This document shows, piece after piece, positions 51,997 to 62,126 of a stretch of DNA of 64,000 nucleotides. The stretch spans positions 1 through 64,000 of the forward strand of contig CAUYUJ010003914.1 of NCBI GenBank assembly GCA_963575745.1, written 5' to 3'. Numbering within the stretch: the stretch's first letter is position 1; each line of letters opens with the position of its first letter. The position numbers and the translations under genes were made by a program. Under the pieces are notes generated by a model. That model did not search any database. It worked only from the letters and a program-made list of their open reading frames with translations, and was not told the origin of the DNA. The stretch comes from Prorocentrum cordatum (Eukaryota > Sar > Dinophyceae > Prorocentrales > Prorocentraceae).

Positions 51997-53065
51997 GCTT
52001 GACAGGGCGAGGAGGAAGACGAGGGAGGAGGAGAACACGGGAGGAGGAGGGCGACACTGAGGAGGAGGAGGGGCAGGAGGAAGGAGGAGGAGGAGGAGCC
52101 TGCGGGGAAGGAAACGGGAAAGGCGATGAGAAGGTGAGGGGGGGAGGGGGAGAGGACGCGCGTGAGCAGCAACCGTGGGTATAAAATGCCGGAGGAGGAG
52201 GGAGGAGGAAGAAAGGAGGACGAGGGACGAGGAGGAGGAAGACGAGGAGGAGGAGGGGGAGGAGGAAAAGGAGTAGGAGAAGGAGAAGGAGGAGGGGGAG
52301 GAGGAGGAGGGAGAGGAGGAGGAGGCCGCCTTCGCCTCCCTCCTTCTTTCTTCCTCTTTTCTTCCGCTGATGCTGTTGCTGCTCCTCCTCCTTCTCCTCC
52401 TCCTTCTCCTCCTCGTCTTCCTCCTCCTCCTCCTCCTCCTCCTCCTCCTCCTCCTCCTCCCCCGCCTCCTCCTCCATCCTGCTCCTGCTCCTCCTCCTCC
52501 TCCTCTCTTTGTTTTTCACTTCCCGTCTAGTCGCCCTGCTCTTCCTCATCCGCCTCCACCTCCTCCTCCTCCCCCTCCTCCTCCTCCTCTTCCTCGTCCT
52601 CCTCCTCATCTTCCTCCTCCACGTCCTCCTACTCTTTTTCCTTCCGTCGTCATTCTCGTCGTACTCGTCGTCGTGATCCTCCAGGTGTTCGCTGCCTCCT
52701 CTTCGTTATCCTCGTCCTCGTCTCTATTCCCACTCCCTCCTTCTGCCCCTTCCCCTCCTCCTCCTCCCAACTTGTTTTTCCTCCTCTTCCTTCCATTATC
52801 CTGTATCCACCTCCTTGTTCTCCAATCCTCCTCCTCCCTATTCCTTCAACCTCCTTCTTTTTCTCTCTGTCCTTCTCGTCGTCGTCGTCGTCCCCCCCTC
52901 CTCCTCATCCTCCGTCTTTCTCCTTCCTCCTTCCCTCTTGTCCACCGCCCTCCTCTTTTTCCTCCTCCTCCTCCTCCTCCTCCTCGTCCCCCTCCTCCCC
53001 CTCCTCCTCCTTTTCCTCCTCCTCCTCCTCCTCCTCCTCCTCCGCCTCGCGCCCCTTCCGCCCAG
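51997..53065 (+). other. Putative purine/pyrimidine foldback intron
   Basis: 1,069 nt. Removing it joins ...AFAK to ARATDEFRDEM in frame. The donor is AAG|GCTT (GC type) and the acceptor CCCAG|GCG, so AGGC-type repeats flank it. The first third (52005-52330) is GGA-rich on the plus strand and the rest (52375-53050) TCC-rich, so the two parts are inverted and can pair. The TCC part would serve as polypyrimidine tract. No other ORF in it looks real. Confidence 0.6.
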
Positions 53066-53968
53066 GCGCGGGCTACCGACGAGTTCCGCGATGAGATGCA
53101 GCAGGTGTTCACTGCGTCGCTGGAGCAGCTGACGCTTGCAGAGGATACTGCGTTCGCCGACCTGTGCTCCACGGCGCAGAGGTTGTGGACCAGCATCGGC
53201 CAGTGGGGGGTCAGCCTGGACAGGCTCAGTGCGACGGTGCGCATCCTGGGCTTGACCTCGCGGATGCTTGTGGACCAGAAGGCGTTCCTCGCCACGGGCA
53301 GCACGCCCGCCATCCGCGGGAAGCCTGCTAACGACCGTGCGCTTGTGACAGCCTTTATGGTTGCGACGACTGCCTTCGACGGACTCGAGCCTGCTGCAGA
53401 ACCGCTGCAGCAGAAGGTGGACGCGGCCTTGACGAGCGCCAAGGCGTTGCTGCAGGCGCAGCAGGAGCACGACAACACCGAGGCTCTCCACCAGGCGCAG
53501 GCGTGCTACGAGAAGCTGGTGGCTCTGATGGGCAAACCACTTGGCGAGCGCGAGGTCCCGTGGAGGAGGGGCTTGCTCGGCGACGCGTCCTGGAAGGACT
53601 TGCAGAGCCGAGCCGACGACAAGCTCTTCGTCATCGACGGAGGCCACTTCGATCACGCGCTGGAGTCGTTCAAGGCAGGGGTCCAGCTCCTGGAGGACGA
53701 CCACAGCTTCTACAACAAGAAGGTGCCAGATGAGCTTGCGAATGTGTACGCGTACACATCGGCTGTGGCGACGGTGCACCAGGTCGAGGGCTCGATCTTG
53801 CACCACATGGAGGATGAGGAAACGATGAAGAGCGCCGTCCGCATCAGGCGCGTCGTGAACGCAGAGTTCAAGAAGCTCGAGCAGGCGAAGCTCAGCAAGG
53901 ACGCCCTCCACGAGACCATCCTGGTCGTGGCGGAGCATGCGCGCGAGCACGGCGAGTTGCCGCCGTAG
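53066..53968 (+). CDS. Hypothetical protein of the giant element, exon 2
   Basis: 300 codons and a TAG stop at 53966-53968. It starts ARATDEFRDEMQQVF after the acceptor. Almost entirely helical and charged, with repeats of Leu/Ala heptads (LEQLTLAEDTAFADL, ALTSAKALLQAQQEH), suggesting a helical bundle or coiled coil. The upstream part of the open frame is only translated TCC repeat and has no plausible start, so I treat this as a terminal exon of the gene beginning at 49755, giving a ~1,050-aa protein. No known domain is recognised. Confidence 0.6.
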   Translation, partial: ARATDEFRDEMQQVFTASLEQLTLAEDTAFADLCSTAQRLWTSIGQWGVSLDRLSATVRILGLTSRMLVDQKAFLATGSTPAIRGKPANDRALVTAFMVATTAFDGLEPAAEPLQQKVDAALTSAKALLQAQQEHDNTEALHQAQACYEKLVALMGKPLGEREVPWRRGLLGDASWKDLQSRADDKLFVIDGGHFDHALESFKAGVQLLEDDHSFYNKKVPDELANVYAYTSAVATVHQVEGSILHHMEDEETMKSAVRIRRVVNAEFKKLEQAKLSKDALHETILVVAEHAREHGELPP

Positions 53969-54740
53969 ACGCTCGCGGCTGGATCGCCGCAACGACGGCA
54001 ACAAAAAGGGAGAGGATGAAGAAGAGGATCAGAAGGAGGGAGAGGGGGACGGAGGAGAAGAGAGGAGAGTAAAAGGGAGGGGGGAGGAGGACGAGGAGCA
54101 GGGACGGAGGGAAGGAGGGAGGCAGGCAGGAGGAAACCTAACACCACCCAGGGGGAACACACGGAGGAAGCAACTCGACCGAACGGCTGGCATGAGGCGT
54201 CTAAGCCCTCATGTTCCTGGAGCCTCGGAGCGCCTGGCGCCTGGAGGCCGTGACGCACTTTCACCTCCTCCCTCCTTTGTGCTGCTACTGCTGCCTGTCA
54301 GCTGCCTTCCCCTTTTCTGCTCTTGCTGCTGGTTCTGCTCCTGCCACTCTGACTCCCTCTTTACTTCTCTCGTGCTCTCCCTCCTCCTTCCCTTCCCCTG
54401 CTGCCCTCCTGGCCCTCCTCCTCTTCCCCTGCTGCCCTCCTCCTGCCCTTCCCCTGCTGCCCCCCTGGGGGTGGGAGCAGAGCAGAGGACAGCACGGGAA
54501 GGAAAACAGGAAACAACAGCAGCTTGATGAGCATGATGTTTCGTTGCTTGACTCTCTCTCGTCGGCTGGTCTCTCGCGTAACTGTGGGGGGGCAAGTTTC
54601 CTGGATGACATCGGTCCGCACATCGAGTGGGATAGGCCAAATCGCCTGTGTAATTTTGAGGTATCAAAACCATATTCAAAACCTAATTCCTACATTCACA
54701 CAAAACCATAATTTTCGTACAATTTTTAGCTAATTTATGG
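53969..54740. other. Right spacer of the giant element
   Basis: Purine-rich to 54130, pyrimidine-rich at 54260-54470, then AT-rich from about 54650. The AT-rich part contains TTTTCGTACAATTTTTAGC (54712-54730), related to the subterminal motif on the left. No gene is recognised. Confidence 0.5.
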
Positions 54741-54784
54741 TTTTTCATACGAACCCCTCTCTCTGAGGCGCTCGCCCTCACAAC
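54741..54784 (-). repeat. Right terminal inverted repeat
   Basis: Read inverted it begins GTTGTGAGGGCGAGCGCCTC, as the left end. Confidence 0.9.
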
Positions 54785-54790
54785 TCCAGG
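54785..54790 (+). other. Target-site duplication, right
   Basis: TCCAGG, as at 32803-32808. A G run follows. Confidence 0.85.
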
Positions 54791-54989
54791 GGGGGGGGGT
54801 AAGAGGGCCCGCGCCGATGGGCAAAACAATAAGGAAGAGAACGATCACATTCGGGGGGGAGGGGGCGTGCCCACGACTTGTTCCCCTCCACCGTACGTCC
54901 GCCCCGGACGCTGCCCACCCGCCCCATGCGGCGTCCGCGGACGCGGGAGGTTCTGCGGGCGCGGGCGCGGCGGAAGCGCCTGCGGCGCG

Positions 54990-55215
54990 GCCGCCCACAG
55001 GGGGGGAGGGGGGGGAGGGGAGGGGAGGGGAGGAGGGGGGAGGGGGAGGGGGAGGAAGCGGGGGGGGGGTCGGGAGGGACGAGAGACGAGGGAGAGGCGG
55101 GAAGGAGACAGGGGAGGGAGAGAGGAATGAGGAGGAAGAGGAAAAGGAGGATGTAGGAGAGGGAGGGAAAGGGAGGAGGGGGAGGGGGTCGAGGAGGAGG
55201 GGGGAGGATGAGCAA
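54990..55215. repeat. GGA-rich purine tract
   Basis: Plus strand almost entirely G and A; imperfect GGGGA/GGA repeats. Confidence 0.85.
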
Positions 55216-56280
55216 TGGGAACGCGGAGGAGGGAGGGAAGAAACGCAGGCCCGATGCTTTCCGCAGCCACCCGAAACTAAATAGGGAACCACGGGATAAA
55301 AGAGCGGCGAGCCCTAGCTGCTAGGGCTATCACCGTTTACGGGGGGCCCTGTGTGCGGGTGATGACCAGCCTTGATGTCATTCAAAGCATTGATTGCTAC
55401 GCTGACGGCTGATCTGCCAGGTGGCGGGACCATCTCAGCGGTCCATCAGCACAGGGGATGGCCTGGTGCATGCTGACTCACCGCACTTGCACAAAAAGCA
55501 AGGACGCCCGCAATTGAGATAGTAAACAAGAGCGCTTGGGCTGGGTTTCGCCCGCCCGCGGGGCAACGCGACCACAAAGCCAGAGCCCCCACAGGCCCTG
55601 CGCGAGACGAGCCCGAAACGAGCCATGCGAACGCCAACTCCGAACGACTGCTGCCAGGCCCCCGCAAACCGTGCAGCACTGGAGAAGCACCATTGAATAC
55701 GGCCCAACTGCCGAAAAGAGAGACTGGCGGCAATCCAGCCGACTACCCACCCGAGCCTCCCTCCATCCCTCCTGTTCGTCCTCCTGCTCCTCCCCTGTCA
55801 TCCTCCTTGTCCTCCATCTCCACCACCTCCTCGTCCTCCTCCTCCTCCCTTTTCCCCCCCGCGCCCTCCCTCATGCCTCTCTCAGCGCCTAGACGCGCTT
55901 TGCGCCTCGGGAACAAAACAAGTCTAGAGACGCTGTGCGCCACGAAAACAAGCAAATGGCTTTTTTCCCCCAGCGCCCGGCCAACAACAAGCACGACTGG
56001 GATAAGACACTACGTAGACCGACGATGCAGACGTGCAAAGCAGAATGAAAGGGACACGGCTTGAACCACATGGAAGGGAAGGAGCGGGATGAACAACCAC
56101 CCGATATTGATCAGCTGCTCTGGGCACCGCGGTGCGTTGATCTGGCAGCCTCTTCAAGCTGCTACACGCTGCGCCAGAGAGGGGTTCATGATTGAAAGCC
56201 AGCCTGAGGAGCGTCCCTGCGTCCAGGTATCCCTGCGCCTGCGCCCCATGTCCCTGCGCGGGGCCCCCCTTCTTGCGACC
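55216..56280. other. Spacer, no gene recognised
   Basis: Mixed composition with a short TCC stretch at 55765-55850. Frames on both strands show no domain. Confidence 0.4.
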
Positions 56281-56299
56281 CGACACACGTTCTCGCGTC

Positions 56300-56345
56300 C
56301 TCTCTCTATCTCTTTCTCTCTCTCTCTCTCTCTTTTTCTCTCGCA
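56300..56345. repeat. CT dinucleotide repeat
   Basis: TCTCTC run with interruptions. Confidence 0.8.
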
Positions 56346-56922
56346 CCCTCTCCCATCTCCTCCTGCCATTCCCCCACCCCAAAACCATTTCCAGTGGACT
56401 TGGCCAGCGCCACAGCGCGAGAGGTGGAGGAGCGAGGGGGGACTGGAGGATCGAAGTGTGTGAGGGCGCAAGGGTTTGGAACGCAGTCTGCTCCCACATG
56501 CTGCAGTGGGCGCATTCTGCTGCCGCTCTGTGGACAATGGCTGTCGCATTCTGCTTCGATCCCTGCCTCCCAACCCTGATACTGCCCCCCATGACTAGCC
56601 TGCCTGCTAGTGCTGCGCTCTGCACAACACCTCGGACGATCAAATTGTATCCTGCGTGGCCAAGGCATTTTGATGCCGCTATCTCGACAAGTCGCTATGG
56701 CAGTATGCGACAGAGCCCGTGATATGGCCGCGGGAGTGGCGGCTATCTTCCTCAGCCCATTCATCCGCTCATCGTTCACGAAGCCTGTATTCTCCGGGTG
56801 AGGTCGAGAGGCTCATCCAAGATGAGCGCACCCTTTATAAGCGACAGGAAAGCCAATAGTGGGCCAACTTGCACACCAGCACGTGATGGATATCGCACTC
56901 GCGCAGTCGCGGCCCGCATGAA

Positions 56923-58060
56923 CTATCCATGGTATTTTTGGGGTCGGACTTTCTGGTGAACAACTTTGCGAAACCCTCCGGATACCAGAGCTCCACTGCT
57001 CCTTCCTGCGTGTCGCCCTCGGTGGACGCGAAGTCCGCGTTCCTTCAGCACGCTCTCCACGCCTATCTCATGAGCACAAGCGGTTTGAATTAGAAACGCA
57101 CCTGGGCTGTGCTGCGAGTTGAAGTCCGCGGTGTAGCTCTTGTCACGAAGGGGGAATGTGGCGGCGGGGGTCCTCTGCAACAGCTGCAGCTGCCCATCCA
57201 AATTGAGGATATCCCCCTCGAGTGTCCATGACAATGCTTCGATGCCCGTGATAGCCTCCAAGACGAGCTCCTCCACTGCCAGTCACTGCTGAAGGCACCT
57301 GAACCTGGCCGTCGGTGCTTGCCGTGTCCGACCCAATGTCATAAAAACCGTTCAGGACCTTCATGCATGGCCTCTGGCATCTTGGCCTGCATGCCCGAAA
57401 GAAGCTGCCACAGCCGCGTCGACTCGGCGGCTGCCGTGGCCGCTGCAGCCACTCGCTGCCTCTCCTCCGCGACCAGCCTGTCCTGCAACTCTGCGACCTC
57501 TTTCGCGTGCTGCACCGTATGAACGGAGAGCGCCATCTGTGCTGGAGCCTCGAAGTCACCGGGTCCTCGCCGCTCCTCCTCGCCAGTCCTCACGTCAGAG
57601 CCGTCCGAATCGCCCAACTCCTGGAGTGTAGGCTTCGTCGCGCTCTCGTCCTTGACTGCCATCTGTGACTGCTGCACCTGCATTGGCGCTACCACCATCA
57701 GGGCAACTCGGACCTCCTCTGCAATCGACTTGTGTGGGTCGCCATCAGCCGCCTCCCAGCACGGAAGGGCGTCCAGCGCTTGGCAGGACCAAGCGCAAGC
57801 GCACGCAAAGTGCGCCTCACCACTTCGGAGGCCGCCTTCCTGCAGAGGTTCAAGATGTCGCCTGCCTCCTTGAACGCCTCCGCGAACCCCACCAGCAAAT
57901 CGGCGGGCGGGCCCGCGCGAACGCCGCCGCCGAGCTGCTGCATGATCGACCCCGCCTCCTCTGGGGACTCCACGTGCGCCACGCACGTCCCTTGCCGCAC
58001 GGTGATGCCACGGCCCCGAGGCATCGCAAGAGATGAGACTCTCGTGGTGTGCGCGAGCAC
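56923..58060 (-). pseudogene. Degraded gene of unknown family (or multi-exon fragment)
   Basis: Protein-like sequence runs through three reading frames on the minus strand. The first (58030 to ~57770) reads RQGTCVAHVESPEEAG and FAEAFKEAGDILNLCRKAA. The second (~57770 to 57345) reads HKSIAEEVRVALMVVAP and ends in a coiled coil (AKEVAELQDRLVAEERQRV). The third (~57290 to 56960) reads EELVLEAITGIEALSWTLEG and KSYTADFNSQHSPG. No clear splice sites explain the switches, so frameshift decay is the simplest reading. The family is unknown. Confidence 0.4.
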
Positions 58061-58139
58061 AACAGGGAAGTGTGCCGTCAGACGACAGTGAGTGCAGCCT
58101 ACAAAAGATACTATGCAAGTCTTGAGCCCACATAAACAC

Positions 58140-58150
58140 GGATCTCCTCA

Positions 58151-58184
<34 letters not shown>

Positions 58185-58230
58185 CCTCCTCCTCCTCCTC
58201 CTCCTCCTCCTCCTCCTCCTCCTTCCTCTC
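58140..58230. repeat. CTCCTG / TCC microsatellite
   Basis: CTCCTG hexamers to about 58180, then a perfect TCC run. Confidence 0.88.
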
Positions 58231-58571
58231 CGCCTCTCTTGTCACGCTGCTCCCCCCCCCCCCCCCCCTAACGGCGAGCCGCGATCGCCTGCCGCTTCCG
58301 CCTGCCCGGGCGCTGCGGCGTCGTCTGGGCGCGGCGTCAGGAAGGAGACCAGGTGCTCGTGGCCTGGAGGAGGGAGGTTCAGTTAGACAAGCGCATCCAC
58401 TACTCGCAAAGTAATTGCTCGCAAATGGCCTGGACCCGCCACGGGGGATTTACGACCCATTACATCGAGACAAACATATGTGTTTCCGGGCGTGTGCGAG
58501 TAGGCACTTTGCGAGTGTGGGACGCACTCTTTGAAAGGTGGAGGGGGAGCAGGAGACCTGTCTTTATTATT

Positions 58572-58640
58572 CGCGAGGACGCGCCGAAGCATGGTGGGCA
58601 AGAACTGGCGGCGCAAGACGCTAAGCAAACGTTCCTGCCA
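58572..58640. mobile_element. ~215-bp inverted-repeat element, partial copy 3
   Basis: GCCGAAGCATGGTGGGCAAG, AACTGGCGGCGCAAGACGCT and AAGCAAACGTTCCTGCC match the right end of 32266-32479. The left end is not clear. Confidence 0.5.
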
Positions 58641-58839
58641 ACCGCGCGCGAGTAAGAACGAAGAGCTGCGACATCCGCCGATCCGATGTGTTCCATCCGC
58701 GGCCCCAAAACTCTCGCCCCCTCCCGGGGCCAATGTTGCGCCCCGGGTCCGGTTCTGCTCGCCCCCAGGGCCCCACAGCTGGCTCCGGAGCCGAAATCGA
58801 GGAGATACGCTGGGATGGAACAGAACATTGAAGGGGCCC

Positions 58840-58995
58840 TGGGACACACAAATAAATAGACACAAATAAAATTATCCCCCATATTTTCCTATATTTTCTG
58901 GGTTTCTGTCTTCCCCTCCACTTCCCATATTTTCCCATATTTTCTGGGAAATCGAGGATTAATTGTGTCTGTGTGTTTTTTCCTCTCCTGAAACA
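58840..58995 (+). repeat. Uninterrupted relative of the copia target repeat, unit 1
   Basis: GGGACACACAAATAAATAG through CTGTCTTCCCCTCCACTTCCC to GTGTGTTTTTTCCTCTCCTG. Gives the pre-insertion arrangement of the sequence split at 14510/21786. Confidence 0.88.
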
Positions 58996-59129
58996 TGTCA
59001 TTGGACTTCTTGGATCTGGGCGCCTGGATCCCAAGAGTTCGTGGTCTGACGGCCTTTTAGAGCTTCGTGAGGGCCCGCGAAACCGAACACGTCTAAACCT
59101 CGCCACTTTGCAAGATCAACCTAAAGGGA

Positions 59130-59285
59130 AACTGGGACACACAAATAAATACACACAAATAAAAAGATTCCCCATATTTTCCCATATTTTCTATGTTTTT
59201 GTCTTCCCCACCACTTCCCATATTTTCCCATATTTTCCTCGGGATCGACGAATAATTGTGTCTGTGTGTTTTTTCCACTCCTGAC
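59130..59285 (+). repeat. Uninterrupted relative of the copia target repeat, unit 2
   Basis: Second unit of the same repeat, ~290 bp downstream of unit 1, with TTTGTCTTCCCCACCACTTC at the insertion point. Confidence 0.88.
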
Positions 59286-59800
59286 AACCATCGTCGAATC
59301 GGAGATCGGATCGCATCGGAACGTGCGTCGGGTCGGGCTGCACCGGCGCGGAGTCGGAATCGAATCGAATCGGCCGCGCCGGGAGGCAGGACGGAACGAC
59401 AGCGCAAGCATCGGGCAGCACCGGATCGTCGGAAGACCGGGATCGAAGCGGATCGGGCCGGCCAGAGTGGACATCGGATCGGAGATCGATCGGATCGAAA
59501 ATGGGCCCCGCGGCGCGAGATCTGTCATGGCGCGAGGGGGTCTGAGAAATTGGGCCACGTTTACTGGGGGGGGGGAAGGACAAATGGGCGATGTTTATGG
59601 GGGGGCGCGACAGGGCCTTGGGAATCGGGCGATGTTTCTTGGGGGGGAATGATAAAAATGGGGGTGGGATGCAGAGAGGTGCACCTTTTGTCGGGCCCTG
59701 AAAACAAGGCCCCTTTGTGGGGCCCTGCAGAAGGGCCCCATCGAGGGCTCTCCTGCGGCCCGCGCTGCCGTCCCACGTGTCCCCCCCCCCCCCCCCCCTC

Positions 59801-59948
59801 CCCTGACCTTCCAGGAGGGCTAAAAAATAGCACCCGACTTAAAAACCTATCCCAGAGCTATTCTACGTCTTGGTTTTAAGCTGTTTCGCCCAGCTTTTTA
59901 GGCTTTTAGGTCTCCAGTGTTAAAAAATAGCTCTCTGGAAGGTCAGGG
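59801..59948. mobile_element. 148-bp MITE, copy 1
   Basis: Ends CCCTGACCTTCCAG...CTGGAAGGTCAGGG are inverted repeats. The interior has TAAAAAATAG near each end and is partly self-complementary. TC flanks both sides. Copy 2 at 61953-62100 has the same length. Confidence 0.85.
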
Positions 59949-60650
59949 TCCCGCGCCCCCTCTCCCGCGGCATCGCACCGGAGATCGGGCCGGCCGGACT
60001 GGGGAGCGGGTCGCGAGGAGCGGCAAGGGTCGGGAACTCGGGCCCCGCGCGGCGACCATCTGCCGCGGCGCTATAGGGGGCGCCCTCTCCCGGGCCGGGG
60101 CGGAGAGGCGCGCGCGGCCGGCGGGGCCTCGGTGGCGCGCGAAGACGGCCAGCGGGTGCAGGCCGCTGGGCACGGGGAAGGCGCGCCGCAGGTCGCACCC
60201 GGGCCACTGCGCCAGCTCCTGGCGCGGGCTGGCGCGGGCGCGCGGCCGGGGCGACGACGAGCACCGCGAGGGCCCCGCACCCCCCGTGGGGAGGGGGGGG
60301 GCCACGGGAGAGGGGGTGGGGAGGGCCACGCTGGCCATCGCTGCGACGTCGCTGCTCCGTGCTTTTGGTTCTGTTTCGTGCGCGGCTTTTTCGCCAGAGG
60401 ATCCAGGATGCTCCTCGATGGTCCTCGCCAGAGGAAAACTGCAGACGCCCGAGCGATGCCAAGCCACAAGCATCTGGGATACACAGGGGGCCTGCTCTGC
60501 AGACGCACCTCGAGCCAAACCGCGCGCAAGGAAAAGGAGAGCCCTGCAGAATCCCTGATGCAAAGACGGGGGCCTCCGCGAGGCCACGTCCTCATTGCAT
60601 TATCGGGGTTCGGGGTTCTTTGATCCTCGATGATGGGGGGGCTCTGCTCT
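59949..60650. other. GC-rich spacer, no gene seen
   Basis: Open in several frames on both strands with no recognisable domain. Confidence 0.4.
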
Positions 60651-60654
60651 CGGA

Positions 60655-60860
60655 GATTGGCGGCGAGCCCAGGGGGGGGGGGAAGTGAGAAGGGGCGGGC
60701 CTTCTCAGAAGCTTGGGAAGGCCCCGGGCCTTCTGCGAAAGTTCCTAAACGTCTTCCCCGGAGACACGGAAAACGTCTCCGAAGGCCAGCGGGCTTCTGA
60801 GAAGCCCCCGCCACCTTCTTTCTGAGAAGGCCTTCCTCTTCTTTCTTCCCCCCTTCGCTT
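60655..60860 (+). repeat. CTTCTGAGAAGG repeat family, copy 3
   Basis: GGCGGCGAGCCCAGGGGGG, GGGCCTTCTCAGAAGCTTGG, GGGCTTCTGAGAAGCCC and CTGAGAAGGCCTTCC, in the same order as the copies at 2697 and 25213. Confidence 0.65.
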
Positions 60861-61355
60861 GCCGCCGATCAGCGGGCGAAGAGCGGCACGGTCGGTCCTG
60901 GGACAGAAGAACATCCTTCAAGAGCATGAGACCCTCCGCTGGCCCAAACGCCCCATGAACATCCAACGGACACGAAGAACAGTATAGGGCACCCTCCCTG
61001 AACCGATGTGGATCTTATACCTCGGCCCGACCGTATGACACATCCCTGTTTCGCGATCGGGGGCGCCTGTTCCAGGTCATGCTAAACGTTCGGGGAACCT
61101 CGTTTGTTCCATTACGCCAGCCGTCTGTGTCGAATCCGCGCCGAATCCGCATCGGATCCATGTCGACTATGTCGACCATGTCGAGTCCGTGTCGAATCTG
61201 TGTCGAATTCACGTCGCCTCAGCGCCGACCCTGCGTCGGAGGTGCAGACCGCCATCCACAGGGCGGGACAGCTCCCCCGAGATGCCACGGAGCCCACGGC
61301 TGTCGGACAGTTTACACTCCTGTGTGTTTCAATGCCGTCGCGACTTTTACTTCTT
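60861..61355. other. Spacer with TGTCGAATCC-type repeats
   Basis: 61125-61215 repeats TGTCGAATCCGC, ATGTCGACTATG and TGTCGAGTCCG words. No gene is recognised. Confidence 0.5.
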
Positions 61356-61364
61356 TTTTTTTTT

Positions 61365-61475
61365 CTCTCTCTCTCTCTCTCTCTCTGAGGAGGAGGAGGA
61401 GGAGGAGGAGGAGGAGGAGGAGGAGGAGGAGGGAGGAGGAGGAGGAGGAGGAGGAGGAGGAGGAGGAGGAGGATC
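61365..61475. repeat. CT run joined to GGA microsatellite
   Basis: CT dinucleotides (61366-61386) switch abruptly to GAG/GGA triplets (61387-61472). Confidence 0.9.
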
Positions 61476-61641
61476 TCTCTCTTTATATATACAGAGGAGC
61501 ACGTTCGGAGCTCCGCGCGGCTTCTGCACGGCGCAGGACCACCCTCCATGGCGCGCGGAGCGCGCTATAGGGGCGGCGCCGGAGGCGCCCTTCGGGCCGA
61601 TCCCCCAAAGATTGCGCGAAGCGCCGGAAGCATATAAAAGT

Positions 61642-61760
61642 GTCTCTCTCTCTCTCTCTCCCTCTCCCTCTCCCTCTCTCCGGGGTGTGTGTGTGTGTGA
61701 TCTCTCGACCCCTCTCTCTCTCCCTCCCTCTCTCCCTCTCTCCCCCCCCCCTCCGGGACT
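61642..61760. repeat. CT and GT dinucleotide tracts
   Basis: TCTC runs at 61643-61680 and 61712-61745 flank a short GT run at 61684-61700. Confidence 0.85.
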
Positions 61761-61952
61761 TCGGCGAGGCACGGCTGCCGGGAGCAGCGGCGATCGCTCC
61801 GCCGCCGGGCCGCTCGCCGCGGGGAGGCCCGCGCGGGCGCCCTCTCCCGCCGGGCGGGGCTCGCCGGCAGGCGCGCCCGCCCCGCCCCCCGCGGCGGGCA
61901 TGAGCCGTGCCCCGCCGCCCCCCGGTCGGGCGCGCCCCCGCGGGGGCTGCCA

Positions 61953-62100
61953 CCCTGACCTTCCAGGAGGGCTAAAAAATACCACCCGACCTAAAAACCT
62001 ATCCCAGAGCTATTCTACGTCTTGGTGTTAGGCTGTTTCGCCCCGCTTTTTAGGTTTTTAGGTCTCCAGTGCTAAAAAATAGCTCTCTGGAAGGTCAGGG
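61953..62100. mobile_element. 148-bp MITE, copy 2
   Basis: Same length and ends as 59801-59948, with a few substitutions. CA flanks both sides (61951-61952 and 62101-62102). Confidence 0.87.
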
Positions 62101-62126
62101 CAGGAGTGCCCCTGGCCCAAAAGTCA

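Larger units (their letters stand above)
32809..54784 (+). mobile_element. Giant TIR DNA transposon, 21,976 bp
   Basis: The ends are inverted repeats of 44 bp (32809-32852 and 54741-54784) with 25 identical bases, a one-base indel, 13 more identical bases and one mismatch. TCCAGG lies directly outside both ends (32803-32808 and 54785-54790), a 6-bp target duplication. All convincing coding regions inside run on the plus strand: a DDE-transposase-like three-exon gene, a 291-aa protein and a ~1,050-aa protein. The block is far poorer in TCC microsatellites than its flanks. I see no polymerase B, capsid or packaging ATPase, so this is not a recognisable Polinton despite the 6-bp duplication. Confidence 0.85.

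Noticed and set aside
52370-53065. N-terminal 232 codons of the frame ending at 53968 as protein
   Set aside because: They are Leu/Pro/Ser runs from the TCC tract; protein-like sequence begins at the CCCAG/GCG junction.
32809-54784. Polinton/Maverick identity for the giant element
   Set aside because: Size and 6-bp duplication fit, but I see no protein-primed polymerase B, retroviral-type integrase, packaging ATPase, protease or capsid protein.
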